In this document: piece by piece, positions 50,929 to 59,300 of the stretch
Layout: every line of letters begins with the position of its first letter
Position numbering within the stretch: the stretch's first letter is position 1
NCBI GenBank assembly: GCA_964537685.1
Contig: CAZICM010000025.1
Location: 71,768-135,767 of the forward strand
Direction: 5' to 3'
DNA: 64,000 nt
Source: CAZICM01 sp964537685
GTDB taxonomy: Bacteria > Myxococcota_A > Polyangia > Polyangiales > Polyangiaceae
Notes under the pieces: generated by a model
Databases searched by the model: none
Told to the model about the DNA's origin: nothing
What the model saw: only the letters and a program-made list of their open reading frames with translations
Translations under genes and position numbers: made by a program

Positions 50929-51627
50929 CTAGACCGGTTTTGGCTCTACCGGCGTTGAATCCTCCGGCACCGGCTCCCCCTTTTTCCCCGACTTCTGCAC
51001 CCTGCCCTTCTGCACCTGGGGAATGCTCGGATCGTTCTTGCGCGCATCCCGCATCGCCCGGTACAGCGCCCGCAGCTCAAACAAAATCCGCCCATCCAAA
51101 ATATTCATCTGATCATAATGGGAAGCGATATCGCCCCGAGACTTACGCGCTGTCTCTCTTGCCCCCAATACCGCGTTCGCGTTGGCTCGAAGGTCTGAAA
51201 TCAGCCCTTGACTTAGGCCCATATCGGCAGCAATCTCGGGAGAAAACTTGGCGGCTACAGATTCCAGCTCATCGGCCAGGGCATTAAGACTTCTGGCGCG
51301 CTCATCTGGTTTTTCACCACCCTCGGAAGCGGCCGATTCGATGCGAGCCAGCGCGGGGGCATCGGTACCGGCGGCGCTCTTCAAGACGCGAATCGCAGTG
51401 CGGCGAAGGGTGCGGCTGCCTTTAAGACGCATAGGTCCATACCCTGGAACGCGGGAAGCGCTGACGAAGGGATGGGAGAGAGAAGCGACACGAAGCAGCT
51501 CATCGAGAACGACGGCTGAATGGATATGGTTGCCTTCTGCGTGGGCGTCGACATCGGAGCAGAGGGAGCGGAAGGTGGTACGGGTAGAATCGTTGAGGGA
51601 AACGCCCGCGAGCGGGTCGAGTATCAA
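50929..51627 (-). CDS. Hypothetical helical protein
   Basis: A 232-residue Arg/Ala/Glu-rich protein, largely alpha-helical, with no signal peptide, TM segment or Cys cluster. The C-terminal 30 residues are a basic/Pro-rich tail (VQKGRVQKSGKKGEP). It ends two bases after the convergent SGNH stop. I recognise no family. The gap 51628-51824 holds nothing obvious. Confidence 0.6.
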   Translation of the reverse strand: MILDPLAGVSLNDSTRTTFRSLCSDVDAHAEGNHIHSAVVLDELLRVASLSHPFVSASRVPGYGPMRLKGSRTLRRTAIRVLKSAAGTDAPALARIESAASEGGEKPDERARSLNALADELESVAAKFSPEIAADMGLSQGLISDLRANANAVLGARETARKSRGDIASHYDQMNILDGRILFELRALYRAMRDARKNDPSIPQVQKGRVQKSGKKGEPVPEDSTPVEPKPV

Positions 51628-51824
51628 CGGCGCGGCTTGTGAGGCAGCGGGTTGATGACGAGAAGCCTTGAGACGAAGGGCAATGAAGAATATTCAAGGG
51701 GGTGAGATTTTTTTGTGGGGTGGGTGGACGAAGTTTGTCGGGCGGCCGGGCGTGCGGCAGCCCGTCCTTTTTCCCCTTGCCTCGCTGCCCACCCCAGACA
51801 TAGACTACCATTCCGCGGCCCCCA

Positions 51825-52028
51825 ATGAACCCGTTTAAAGAACAAGATATCCAGCGCAAGGCCCAACAAAGCCCACAAGAACGCATGCGCGAAGTCATCG
51901 CCGCCGTCGACGAAGGAATGCGCCTAAAATGGATGGCCCTCAAACACCGCTATCCCGGCGCGAGCGATGCCGAAATCGATGCGAAATTTCAAGAATGGCT
52001 GTTGGCCGATGATAGCTTCAAACCTTGA
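51825..52028 (+). CDS. Small partner protein of second nucleotidyltransferase
   Basis: A 67-residue helical protein (MNPFKEQDIQRKAQQSPQER, ending EWLLADDSFKP). It overlaps the following nucleotidyltransferase by 20 bases. TAGACT near 51800 may be its -10, with TTGCCT 18 bases before it. The pairing of a small helical protein upstream of a nucleotidyltransferase-fold protein is recurrent in Polyangia and fits a toxin-antitoxin or sensor pair (inference). Confidence 0.6.
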   Translation: MNPFKEQDIQRKAQQSPQERMREVIAAVDEGMRLKWMALKHRYPGASDAEIDAKFQEWLLADDSFKP

Positions 52029-52602
52029 GACCTCGCTTGCGGATATTGCCGAAAGGCTGCGCGCGTTCGATCGCAAGTTCGCTCTCGTGGGAGGGCTTGC
52101 GGTATCGTTTCGGGCGGAAGTGCGCTTTACCCGCGATATTGATATCGCTGTCGCGGTCATCAACGATGCCGATTTTGAGGCATTGATTTTTGCTCTTCAG
52201 CCGGTGGGTTATGCCGTTGCGGCGACGGTTGAGCATACTCGCCTTCAACGGCTGGCCACCGTACGGCTGCGCTCGCCATCGGGTTCCGTTGTCGATTTGA
52301 TGGCCGCATCCTGTGGTATCGAGCGGGAAATCGTTGAGCGGGCGATGCCGATTGAGATCGGTAGGGGGCTTGTGTTGCCTGTGGCGCGGGCTGAAGAGCT
52401 TTTGGCGATGAAGATTTTATCGGCATCAGAGCAGCGGCTTCAAGATCGGATTGATGCGCGGAATTTGATATTGTATGCGGTGGATCTTGATTTGGCTGTG
52501 GTTCGGGAGAACCTGAGCAAGATTGCGGAGCGGGGCTTTGATCGGGGCGAGGATTTGCCTGCGAAGCTGGAAGTGGCGCTGCGTGATGCCGCGGGCCGCT
52601 AG
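52009..52602 (+). CDS. Nucleotidyltransferase-fold protein (AbiEii-like)
   Basis: A 197-residue protein with FALVGGLAVSFR and RFTRDIDIAVAV (GG and D-x-D nucleotide/metal motif), a third acidic strand SVVDLMAAS, and helical C-terminal RAEELLAMKILSA, typical of the AbiEii/AbiGii nucleotidyltransferase group. ATG 52009 lies inside the upstream gene. It likely modifies RNA or proteins by nucleotide transfer if active. Region 52603-52781 after it holds no gene I can support. Confidence 0.75.
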   Translation: MIASNLETSLADIAERLRAFDRKFALVGGLAVSFRAEVRFTRDIDIAVAVINDADFEALIFALQPVGYAVAATVEHTRLQRLATVRLRSPSGSVVDLMAASCGIEREIVERAMPIEIGRGLVLPVARAEELLAMKILSASEQRLQDRIDARNLILYAVDLDLAVVRENLSKIAERGFDRGEDLPAKLEVALRDAAGR

Positions 52603-52781
52603 AAATAGGCGCAGTTCTTGGTGCCAAACACCTAACGTAAAGCTGAACGAACCTTCTCCTTCAACCACCCCTCCACCCTATACTTCCCCAGCACCACATC
52701 CCCAATCTTAAATTTCATCACTCCTCCTCCCAACCCAACGCCACCGCGATCCGTCTAAATACAGCAGAAAACAACCAAAAA

Positions 52782-54062
52782 TCACTTGCGAAAAAATAAC
52801 GACGGCTGTGACGCAATGCGAATAATATCTTCCCCCTTGATGCGATGACCCTTTCGGCGTTGCGACCCGTCGGCATCCTGCACAACGACATCTTTTTCAA
52901 CCAACAATTCATCGAGGGTATCTTGATAAAACTCCGTGTGCGCCGGAGTGGTATTCACCGTGTCCCGCACAAGTTGATTGAGCGTAATACCATCCGGATA
53001 TTTGATCAATACCTCTGGGATATCTCGGCGAAGCTGCGTGCTCGTCCGCCTCCGCGCATCATCGTCAAAATTAAAATCCTTAAATCCTTCTTGCCCTGTT
53101 AAGGCATCATCCTTGTCAGGGTCGTAACCAAACATATTCAGCCCCGCACCCCCATTGTGCCGAAAATAATTGTGAAGCTCCCAATGGAGTTTTGTCATTT
53201 CATCGCGGGCCCGCTCGTGCATGGAAAGATGAATAAGCCAATACTCCCGGTTGCTCTCCCGAGACACAATGAAAAAGGGCGTGAAGAACTTGGCCCCGCT
53301 TTGCTTCTGCATTACCGGTGACAGTTTTGACTGAATAAAAAACCGCCGATCGCTTGCCCCCTTCGTCTTGCCAAAATCGCCGAGATCGATATCCCCAACA
53401 AGGTCCATATCTTGCAGCAACTGGACGGATTGCCGGTTGTCGCCAAGATAGTCGCAAAGCGCATCAAACGCAAAGGTGAGAATCACCTCGGCCTTGGGCA
53501 AGGTAGAAAAAATTTGCCGCAATAGTCCAAAGGGAACGTCCTTGTACCCATACTGATCGAGCAGAAAAATCGAGCGCCCCGCAGGCCCTTTGTTTTGGAT
53601 GAATTGAATCATTTCAGCGGCTCGGCCGGCAAATGTGCCGTCGAACAGGTGAATTTTGTCATCCAACAAGTCCCGATAGCCCCGTTCGATAAGCAAATGA
53701 CGTAAATAGTCGCGCGTTTGGGGATCACGCTCGACAAACAAATAGTGAGCGTCGAGAACAAAAGGTTTTCCGCCGACCTGTTCTCGCCGAACGCGGACCT
53801 CTGCCTCGGCCTCGCGCGTGGCTTCAAGAAAAATCAGCGGCGAACCGCTGATCTCTTTACGTGTGAGTTCATGGCGATAGAGTCCGCCGCCGGAAAACCC
53901 GTCCACCAAGGTTAGCCGCAATCGTTCGCTCCGCACATCGGCAGCCAGCACATTCACATATCGGCCGAGATATGCGCGCAAAATGTCATGCTTGGCCAAG
54001 CTGTGCACATGAAGGATCGGTGGATCTTCGCCAATTCTCCAAGAATACCCATCGCTTTTCAT
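52782..54062 (-). CDS. tcmP: Three-Cys-motif partner protein TcmP
   Basis: A 426-residue member of the TcmP family, which is found next to proteins with a three-Cys motif. The N-terminal LAKHDILRAYLGRYVNVLA and LVDGFSGGGLYR form a Rossmann-like methyltransferase-type first motif, and YLFVERDPQTRDYLR plus FLLDQYGYKDVPFGLL are family blocks. The C-terminal ~100 residues resemble a winged helix (ITLNQLVRDTVNT). ATG 54062 is chosen over TTG 54089; it starts 4 bases after the DUF5131 stop. Biochemical function is unknown. Confidence 0.85.
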   Translation of the reverse strand: MKSDGYSWRIGEDPPILHVHSLAKHDILRAYLGRYVNVLAADVRSERLRLTLVDGFSGGGLYRHELTRKEISGSPLIFLEATREAEAEVRVRREQVGGKPFVLDAHYLFVERDPQTRDYLRHLLIERGYRDLLDDKIHLFDGTFAGRAAEMIQFIQNKGPAGRSIFLLDQYGYKDVPFGLLRQIFSTLPKAEVILTFAFDALCDYLGDNRQSVQLLQDMDLVGDIDLGDFGKTKGASDRRFFIQSKLSPVMQKQSGAKFFTPFFIVSRESNREYWLIHLSMHERARDEMTKLHWELHNYFRHNGGAGLNMFGYDPDKDDALTGQEGFKDFNFDDDARRRTSTQLRRDIPEVLIKYPDGITLNQLVRDTVNTTPAHTEFYQDTLDELLVEKDVVVQDADGSQRRKGHRIKGEDIIRIASQPSLFFRK

Positions 54063-54066
54063 GGTC

Positions 54067-54876
54067 TCACTCGGCCGCGTCCGCTTCAAACCGATCCCTC
54101 AGCAAGGCTTCGCGCCGTGCCCGCGCGATTCCAATCGGTGTTGCCGCGGGTTTTATAGCGGGATATTCATCATAGTGCTTGCCTTCCAGCGCCCGGCCAT
54201 TCTTCGATTTCTGAACCCCTCCCCATTGCTTGAAAAAGAATGGCACCTTTGCCGCTTGGCATTGATCGCGAATCGATAGGACCCAGCGGGCGTCCATGGG
54301 TCTTGCGCCGGGACCGCTCTCTCCACCGACAATGACCCAATGGATGCCTCGCAAATCGAGTTCACCCAAATCCTCAAGCAGTGGCTCTATCGACAAAAAC
54401 CGAACATTGGCCGGTGTGGCGCGAAGTTCGTCAATACGCGGCAAACCATATTTACGATCCTCGATGCTAACACCGAGCCAGATATGATCTCGTGAGACAA
54501 TCTTTGCAGGCAACGAATTTGTCAGCTTGCGCATACGCTCTGCCCGCTTGGTAAGCATCTGATAGATATGCCAATCGGCGGAAGCCATCACTTCAAAGAC
54601 GCGGCGAACATAATCATCATCAACGCCGTCTTGAAATAGATCACTCATCGAGTTGACGAAGATACGGCGAGATCGAGACCACCGAAACGGATCGAGGAGT
54701 TTGTCGGGAACCAGCAAGAGATCAAAGCCCTGTTCATAGGGATGCCCAGGTACGCCGCGAAAACGCTCGGCAAAGGTTTCCGCATAGCAGTGCTTACATC
54801 CGGGGCTAATCTTGGTGCAACCCCGCACTGGGTTCCATGTCGCGTCGGTCCACTCGATGGCGCTGCTGTCACTCAT
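54067..54876 (-). CDS. DUF5131 / phage Gp37-Gp68 family protein with three-Cys motif
   Basis: A 269-residue protein of the phage Gp37/Gp68-like family. The N-terminus has TWNPVRGCTKISPGCKHCYAE, the three-Cys motif that resembles radical-SAM cluster loops but with different spacing. Later come RSRRIFVNSMSDLFQDGV, HIYQMLTKRAERM, FLSIEPLLEDLG and WVIVGGESGPGARPM. The partner TcmP follows directly. AAGGA lies just before ATG 54876 and an inverted repeat before that. Probably a radical-SAM-like or metal enzyme; substrate unknown. Confidence 0.88.
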   Translation of the reverse strand: MSDSSAIEWTDATWNPVRGCTKISPGCKHCYAETFAERFRGVPGHPYEQGFDLLLVPDKLLDPFRWSRSRRIFVNSMSDLFQDGVDDDYVRRVFEVMASADWHIYQMLTKRAERMRKLTNSLPAKIVSRDHIWLGVSIEDRKYGLPRIDELRATPANVRFLSIEPLLEDLGELDLRGIHWVIVGGESGPGARPMDARWVLSIRDQCQAAKVPFFFKQWGGVQKSKNGRALEGKHYDEYPAIKPAATPIGIARARREALLRDRFEADAAE

Positions 54877-54884
54877 ATGATCCT

Positions 54885-54898
54885 TGTACGGGTGTACA
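54885..54898. promoter_or_regulatory. TGTAC-N4-GTACA operator-like repeat
   Basis: Perfect inverted repeat TGTACGGGTGTACA, 9-22 bases upstream of the DUF5131 start and overlapping its ribosome-binding area. It fits a dimeric repressor site in an operon of phage-like genes, though no repressor gene adjoins. Confidence 0.4.
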
Positions 54899-54990
54899 GT
54901 AAGTAAACCACATTGTGCAAGTGTTTTATGTGTCGTTTAGAGGTGTCTCGCGAAACCCTCAGCCCCTCACCGCCCGCCCCACCTTCCCCC

Positions 54991-55019
54991 TTGACCCGCC
55001 GCTCCCTTTCGGCTTCAGT
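54991..55019 (+). promoter_or_regulatory. Candidate promoter of the class V aminotransferase gene
   Basis: TTGACC (54991-54996), 17 bases, TTCAGT (55014-55019), then GCTGCC and ATG 55026. Start would be leaderless. Confidence 0.4.
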
Positions 55020-55025
55020 GCTGCC

Positions 55026-56243
55026 ATGACTTCGCTCCCCGCTGTCTCTCCCGCCACCATCCGCAACCACTTCCCCGGCCTCCAGGGCAATGCCTTTCTC
55101 GATGCCGCCTGCGTTAGCCTCGCGCCCAGCGATGCCCAGCACGCTATCGCCGCCTTTCTCGATATGTCTCTCGCCTGCAAAGTCCGCGATGCGTCCGCTC
55201 ACCATATCGCTATGGATCGCTTGCGCGCCCACGCCGTCTCCCACGCCGCCACACTCCTGAATTCTTCGCCCAACCATGTCGCCCTCGTCGAAAGTACCAG
55301 CTTCGGTCTCAATACCGCCGCCCAGGCCATCCGCCCAGAGCCAGGCTCCAATGTGCTCGTCGCCGATACCGAGTTTATGCAGGTCGCTATCGCTTGGCGC
55401 GCTTCCGCCTCACTGCGCAATGTCGAAATCCGTCCCGTTAAAAGCCATCAGGGGGTGATTACGCCCGAGGACTTCGAACAGGCCATGGATAGCCATACAA
55501 AGGCTGTCTGTGTGTCTTCCGTGCAATGGTGTACTGGCGTGCGTGTCGATATGAAACGCTTGGGCGAGTTGTGCAAGGCGAAGGATATTTGGCTGGTCGC
55601 CGATATCATTCAAGAACTGGGCGCGATGAAGGTCGATATGCAGGAACGCTATGCGGATTTTGTTATCGCCGGAGGGCATAAATGGCTAAATGCTCCTTTT
55701 GGATGCGGGGTGATGGCGCTTTCTTCAAAAGCCTTGGAACGCTTAACCCCGCCCGCTTATGGATATCTGTCGATGGAAGAGCCCGAGGGAGGCTGGGGTC
55801 AGTATTTTAGGACGCCTTCGATATCTCCCTATACGGACTTTTGTTTTGTGCGCGAGGCCAGGGCGTTTGAGATCGGGGGCACGGCCAATTATCCAGGGGC
55901 GGTGGGCCTGTCGGCTTCGCTCGCGCTCATCAATGCCTTGGGGGCCGATCAGGCCGAAGCCATTGTTCGAAGGGTAACGGCTTATTTGCGTTCAGAGCTG
56001 ATTCAATTGGGGGCAACCATCATTACGCCCGAAGATCCGGCCCTGCAGTCGGGGATTACGGTGTTTCAGTGGTTTGGTGATCCCGCCCGCGATCAAGCCT
56101 TGGTCGAGCGTTTGCTGGATGAAAGGGTGCTGGTCTCGATGCGGTTTACGTCGGGGATTGGCGGTATCCGCGTATCGGTGCACTTTTTTAACCATGAAGA
56201 GGATATCGATCGCTTGATATCGGCGCTTAAGCGCCTTCTTTGA
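55026..56243 (+). CDS. Class V aminotransferase / cysteine desulfurase-like PLP enzyme
   Basis: A 405-residue fold-type I PLP enzyme. The PLP Lys is in VIAGGHKWLNAPFGCGVM, the aromatic/Asp cofactor region is in DIWLVADIIQELGAM, and TSFGLNTAAQAI binds phosphate. The C-terminal domain ends VRVSVHFFNHEEDIDRLI. The GHKW motif groups it with isopenicillin-N-epimerase-like and selenocysteine-lyase-like enzymes, and lack of the NifS Cys loop argues against a desulfurase. It overlaps the convergent arsC by 17 bases. Start is the promoter-adjacent ATG. Confidence 0.85.
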   Translation: MTSLPAVSPATIRNHFPGLQGNAFLDAACVSLAPSDAQHAIAAFLDMSLACKVRDASAHHIAMDRLRAHAVSHAATLLNSSPNHVALVESTSFGLNTAAQAIRPEPGSNVLVADTEFMQVAIAWRASASLRNVEIRPVKSHQGVITPEDFEQAMDSHTKAVCVSSVQWCTGVRVDMKRLGELCKAKDIWLVADIIQELGAMKVDMQERYADFVIAGGHKWLNAPFGCGVMALSSKALERLTPPAYGYLSMEEPEGGWGQYFRTPSISPYTDFCFVREARAFEIGGTANYPGAVGLSASLALINALGADQAEAIVRRVTAYLRSELIQLGATIITPEDPALQSGITVFQWFGDPARDQALVERLLDERVLVSMRFTSGIGGIRVSVHFFNHEEDIDRLISALKRLL

Positions 56244-56646
56244 TAAACGCGCGGATCTTAGCCTCAATCGTGTCCCGGGCTTGGCGGAAGCGCGATAGCA
56301 TTTGTTCCCGCGTAAGGGTGGGGTCGTCACTGGCCGGGTCGTCCACAGGCCAATGCAGGCGCCGGGCTTTGCCTAAAAAGATCGGGCATACTTCTTCGGC
56401 GCAAAGGGTGATGACAGTATCCACCGAGCCGGCGTCGATGCTGTCTACATGTTTTGAGCTTTGGCTGGTGATATCGATGCCCGCTTCGCGCATCACGACA
56501 ATGGCGTATGGATTGGGTTGGGTGGGTTTGCTGCCCGCGCTTTGAATCTGGGCGTTTTCGCCATAGATATGACGGGCCAAGCCCTCGGCCATTTGGCTGC
56601 GGGCCGAGTTGGCGACGCATAAAAATAAGAGTCGTTGGGGGTTCAT
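56227..56646 (-). CDS. arsC: Arsenate reductase, thioredoxin-type (LMW phosphatase fold)
   Basis: Reduces arsenate to arsenite. A 139-residue protein with the phosphatase loop CVANSARS starting at Cys10, the redox Cys pair Cys82/Cys87 in LCAEEVCP, and Asp in WPVDDPASDD. All three catalytic cysteines are present. It is the third gene of arsR-acr3-arsC, 4 bases after acr3, and the arsenite made is exported by Acr3. Confidence 0.93.
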   Translation of the reverse strand: MNPQRLLFLCVANSARSQMAEGLARHIYGENAQIQSAGSKPTQPNPYAIVVMREAGIDITSQSSKHVDSIDAGSVDTVITLCAEEVCPIFLGKARRLHWPVDDPASDDPTLTREQMLSRFRQARDTIEAKIRAFIKEGA

Positions 56647-56650
56647 GGGT

Positions 56651-57730
56651 TTAGGCTTTCTGTTGGGATGGGGAAGAACGAAAGTATTTTTTGTCGGCCC
56701 AGAGGGCTACGTTGACCAGGCCAATGAGCGCGGGTACTTCGACAAGCGGGCCGATGACTGCCGCAAAGGCCGCGCCGCTGTGAATGCCAAAGCTGGCGAT
56801 GGCGACGGCGATGGCGAGTTCAAAGTTGTTGGAGGCCGCCGTAAACGATAGCGTCGCCGATTGTTTGTAGTTGGCTCCCGCTCGCTTGCTCAGCACAAAG
56901 GAGAGGGCAAACATGAGTCCAAAATAAATGAGCAGGGGAATGGCGATGCGAATCACGTCGAGGGGTAGTTGGACGATGGCTTGGCCTTTGAGCGAGAACA
57001 TGACCACAATGGTAAAGAGTAGCGAGATCAGGGTAATCGGTCCAATGCGGGGGGCGAAATGGTTTTCGTACCAATCCCGGCCTTTCATGCCCACGAGCAC
57101 GCGGCGGGTTAAGAAGCCGGCGGCAAAGGGGATGCCTAGGTAGATGGCGACGCTTTGGGCGATTTCTGCGATGGTGATGTTCACCATGGCGCCCTTTAGG
57201 CCCAATAGGCCCGGTAAAAGCGTGGCGAAGACATAGGCGTAGATCGAGAAGAAGAGCACTTGAAAGATTGAATTAAAGGCGACCAGGCCCGCGCAGTATT
57301 CCCGGTCGCCTTTGGCGAGGTCGTTCCAGACGATGACCATCGCGATGCAGCGGGCTAGGCCAATTAAAATAAGCCCAAGCATATAGTCGGGTTTGTCCCG
57401 CAGGAAAATCACCGCGAGTCCAAACATCAACAATGGGCCGATGATCCAGTTTTGAATGAGCGATAAAGCCAAGACTTTTTTATCGCGGAAGACCAGACCA
57501 AGCTCTTCGTAGCGGACTTTGGCCAGCGGGGGATACATCATTAAGACCAACCCGATGGCAATGGGGATGGATGTGGTGCCTACGCTTAGGGCATTGAGCG
57601 CTTTGGTAAAGCCTGGAGCAAAGAAGCCTAAAGCGACGCCGAGCGCCATGGATAGGAAGATCCATAGGGTGAGCCAGCGGTCGAGAAAGGAGAGTTTGGC
57701 GCGAATGGGGGTGTCTGTTGTGTTTTGCAT
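56651..57730 (-). CDS. acr3: Arsenite efflux permease Acr3
   Basis: A 359-residue inner-membrane antiporter of the bile-acid/arsenite transporter group with ten hydrophobic segments. The conserved Cys of the family is in LARCIAMVIVWNDLAKGD (TM4), and the later FTIVVMFSLKGQAIVQLP and EVPALIGLVNVALW blocks match Acr3. It exports arsenite coupled to the proton gradient. The gene lies 8 bases after arsR, and its stop is 4 bases before arsC. Confidence 0.95.
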   Translation of the reverse strand: MQNTTDTPIRAKLSFLDRWLTLWIFLSMALGVALGFFAPGFTKALNALSVGTTSIPIAIGLVLMMYPPLAKVRYEELGLVFRDKKVLALSLIQNWIIGPLLMFGLAVIFLRDKPDYMLGLILIGLARCIAMVIVWNDLAKGDREYCAGLVAFNSIFQVLFFSIYAYVFATLLPGLLGLKGAMVNITIAEIAQSVAIYLGIPFAAGFLTRRVLVGMKGRDWYENHFAPRIGPITLISLLFTIVVMFSLKGQAIVQLPLDVIRIAIPLLIYFGLMFALSFVLSKRAGANYKQSATLSFTAASNNFELAIAVAIASFGIHSGAAFAAVIGPLVEVPALIGLVNVALWADKKYFRSSPSQQKA

Positions 57731-57738
57731 GTGTAGGT

Positions 57739-58080
57739 TTAGAGACCTCCGATAAGGGCTTTAAAGCGGCGGAGGGTTCGGGGTTCGATGCAGTAACACA
57801 CGCGGGGTCCGTCGACTTCGCCCCGGATGATGCCTGCATCTTTAAGGATTTTCAGGTGTTGGGAGACGGTGGACTGGGCCAGCGGCAGTTCATCGACGAT
57901 ATCGCCGCAGATGCAGTTATTTTTGCGGACGAGGATGCGCAAAATGTGAATGCGGGCGGGGTGGCCGATGGCTTTGGCGAGCTGGGCGAGTTCGGCGTCG
58001 GCTTCGGGGCCTTCGATGGGGCGAAGATCGGGCTCGGCGTTGGGAGGCGGGCAACAGGTGCTCTCGGGTGAACACTTCAT
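57739..58080 (-). CDS. arsR: ArsR-family arsenite-responsive repressor
   Basis: A 113-residue winged-helix repressor. The metalloid-binding cysteines would be in the N-terminal CSPESTCCPPP and in KNNCICGDIV, the equivalent of ELCVCDL in classical ArsR. The recognition helix is STVSQHLKILKDAGI. It represses its own operon until arsenite binds. The start codon lies within a 16-base palindrome, and the leader would be only ~5 bases. Confidence 0.92.
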   Translation of the reverse strand: MKCSPESTCCPPPNAEPDLRPIEGPEADAELAQLAKAIGHPARIHILRILVRKNNCICGDIVDELPLAQSTVSQHLKILKDAGIIRGEVDGPRVCYCIEPRTLRRFKALIGGL

Positions 58081-58120
58081 CGTCGAAAGACGATTAAGCG
58101 ATGGGCTTGAAGCCTGTCAA
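58079..58120 (-). promoter_or_regulatory. arsR promoter and overlapping ArsR-type operator
   Basis: TTGACA (58115-58120), 16 bases, CTTAAT (58093-58098). Just downstream is ATCGTC-N4-GACGAT (58079-58094), a perfect inverted repeat that overlaps the -10 end, the likely start site and the ATG at 58080. ArsR bound there would block transcription. Weak point: the repeat differs from well-known ArsR boxes. Confidence 0.5.
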
Positions 58121-58237
58121 TTCTTTTTCATCAGGCTGCAGATGTCTTCTTGTTGACGGGCCGTCTCATTCGCGTCTTGTCATCGCTGTTCTTTGAACTA
58201 AAAGACGCTTCAAGAAATCTCTCCACCCCTTCTGTAT

Positions 58238-59263
58238 ATGAGCGCTCCAGAAACCATCTCCCGCCCCCTCGCTTCGCCTTCCGTTCCTCGTATGTCCAGG
58301 GTCCAGTTCTGGACTTGTCTCGCCCTCTCCGCGGCGCTGTTTGTGTTCAGCGTGGGGCCGGTCTGGAATCATCCCTGGAATATCAATCTCCTCGATAGTG
58401 CCATCTATATCAGTTACGGGGCGATTCCTGTGTTGGTGATCGCTTGTCTGGTCTACAACAAGACGCTCAATTGGAGAGGCGCCTTTCTCGATATGATGGA
58501 GATGACGCTTCTAAAATATGGGCTGACTTTTGGTTTTGCCCTGCTTCTGTGGGCGACGAGTCATCGGCCTCTGCTTGCGCTTGATTTTTTAAAGGCCAGT
58601 TCCCGCTGGACTTCGCCCGCTGCCTTGCAGCCTTCCGCTTCTGCTCCGGCCGAGTTGCCTCCGCCTTCGGTCATCGCCAAGGAAACGACCTCGAGCCTTT
58701 CCGGTAAGGTGCTGGGCCGCGATGGGTTGCCCGCGTCCAAAGCCTTGGTCTTTATTTCCAAGGGATTGGAGCAATATCACTTCGCTCCTCCTTCCACGCC
58801 GTTGTCGCTCGAGAATCAAGGCCATGGCATCGAGCCTAAGATCTCGGCGGCCATGCTCGGTCAGCCTATTTTGGCCCGTTCGGTTGGTGGCTCGCTTCAC
58901 ACCTTTGTTGCGAGGGATATTAAGGACATTCAAGCCGCGGGCGAAGGCGGCACGCCCAGGCTGAATGTGCCGCTGATCAGCGCCGGAACATGGACGCCTA
59001 TCCGGTTTGAGGGCTCGGGTTTTATTGCTGCCATCTACTGCACGGTGCACTGGGGAAAAAGCGATGAGCCGCTCGCTTATACAGGCGTCTTTGCGCATCC
59101 CTTCTTTCACATCACCGCCGGGGATGGGCTCTTTAGCTTTAGCGGCGTGCCCCAAGGCCCGCTCACCGTTTCGGTCTTCCATCCTGAAATTGGCCTAAAA
59201 GCCAAGGATCTTCAGCTTGTGGCAGGCGAGCCGATCAACCTGACTTTGGATCTCAGTCGATGA
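58238..59263 (+). CDS. Membrane protein with C-terminal cupredoxin-like/regulatory domain
   Basis: A 341-residue protein with hydrophobic segments at ~25-42, ~58-76 and ~92-110 (three TMs, a fourth possible). After a Pro/Ala/Ser linker the outer part (~150-341) has SLSGKVLGRDGLPASKALVF, a carboxypeptidase-regulatory-like start, and SVGGSLHTFVARD and IYCTVHWGKSDEP, like methylamine-utilisation plastocyanin-type domains. His, Cys and a downstream HPFFHI could bind copper, but this is inference. ATG 58238 and an in-frame ATG at 58292 are both possible. Confidence 0.6.
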   Translation: MSAPETISRPLASPSVPRMSRVQFWTCLALSAALFVFSVGPVWNHPWNINLLDSAIYISYGAIPVLVIACLVYNKTLNWRGAFLDMMEMTLLKYGLTFGFALLLWATSHRPLLALDFLKASSRWTSPAALQPSASAPAELPPPSVIAKETTSSLSGKVLGRDGLPASKALVFISKGLEQYHFAPPSTPLSLENQGHGIEPKISAAMLGQPILARSVGGSLHTFVARDIKDIQAAGEGGTPRLNVPLISAGTWTPIRFEGSGFIAAIYCTVHWGKSDEPLAYTGVFAHPFFHITAGDGLFSFSGVPQGPLTVSVFHPEIGLKAKDLQLVAGEPINLTLDLSR

Positions 59264-59300
59264 TAACCGGGGCGCGCATAACGGCGCTGACGGTCGAGAT

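Noticed and set aside
58150..58398. Plus-strand frame starting before 58238
   Set aside because: It is in a different frame from the membrane protein and carries no motif; the 58238 frame has TM segments and a full domain.
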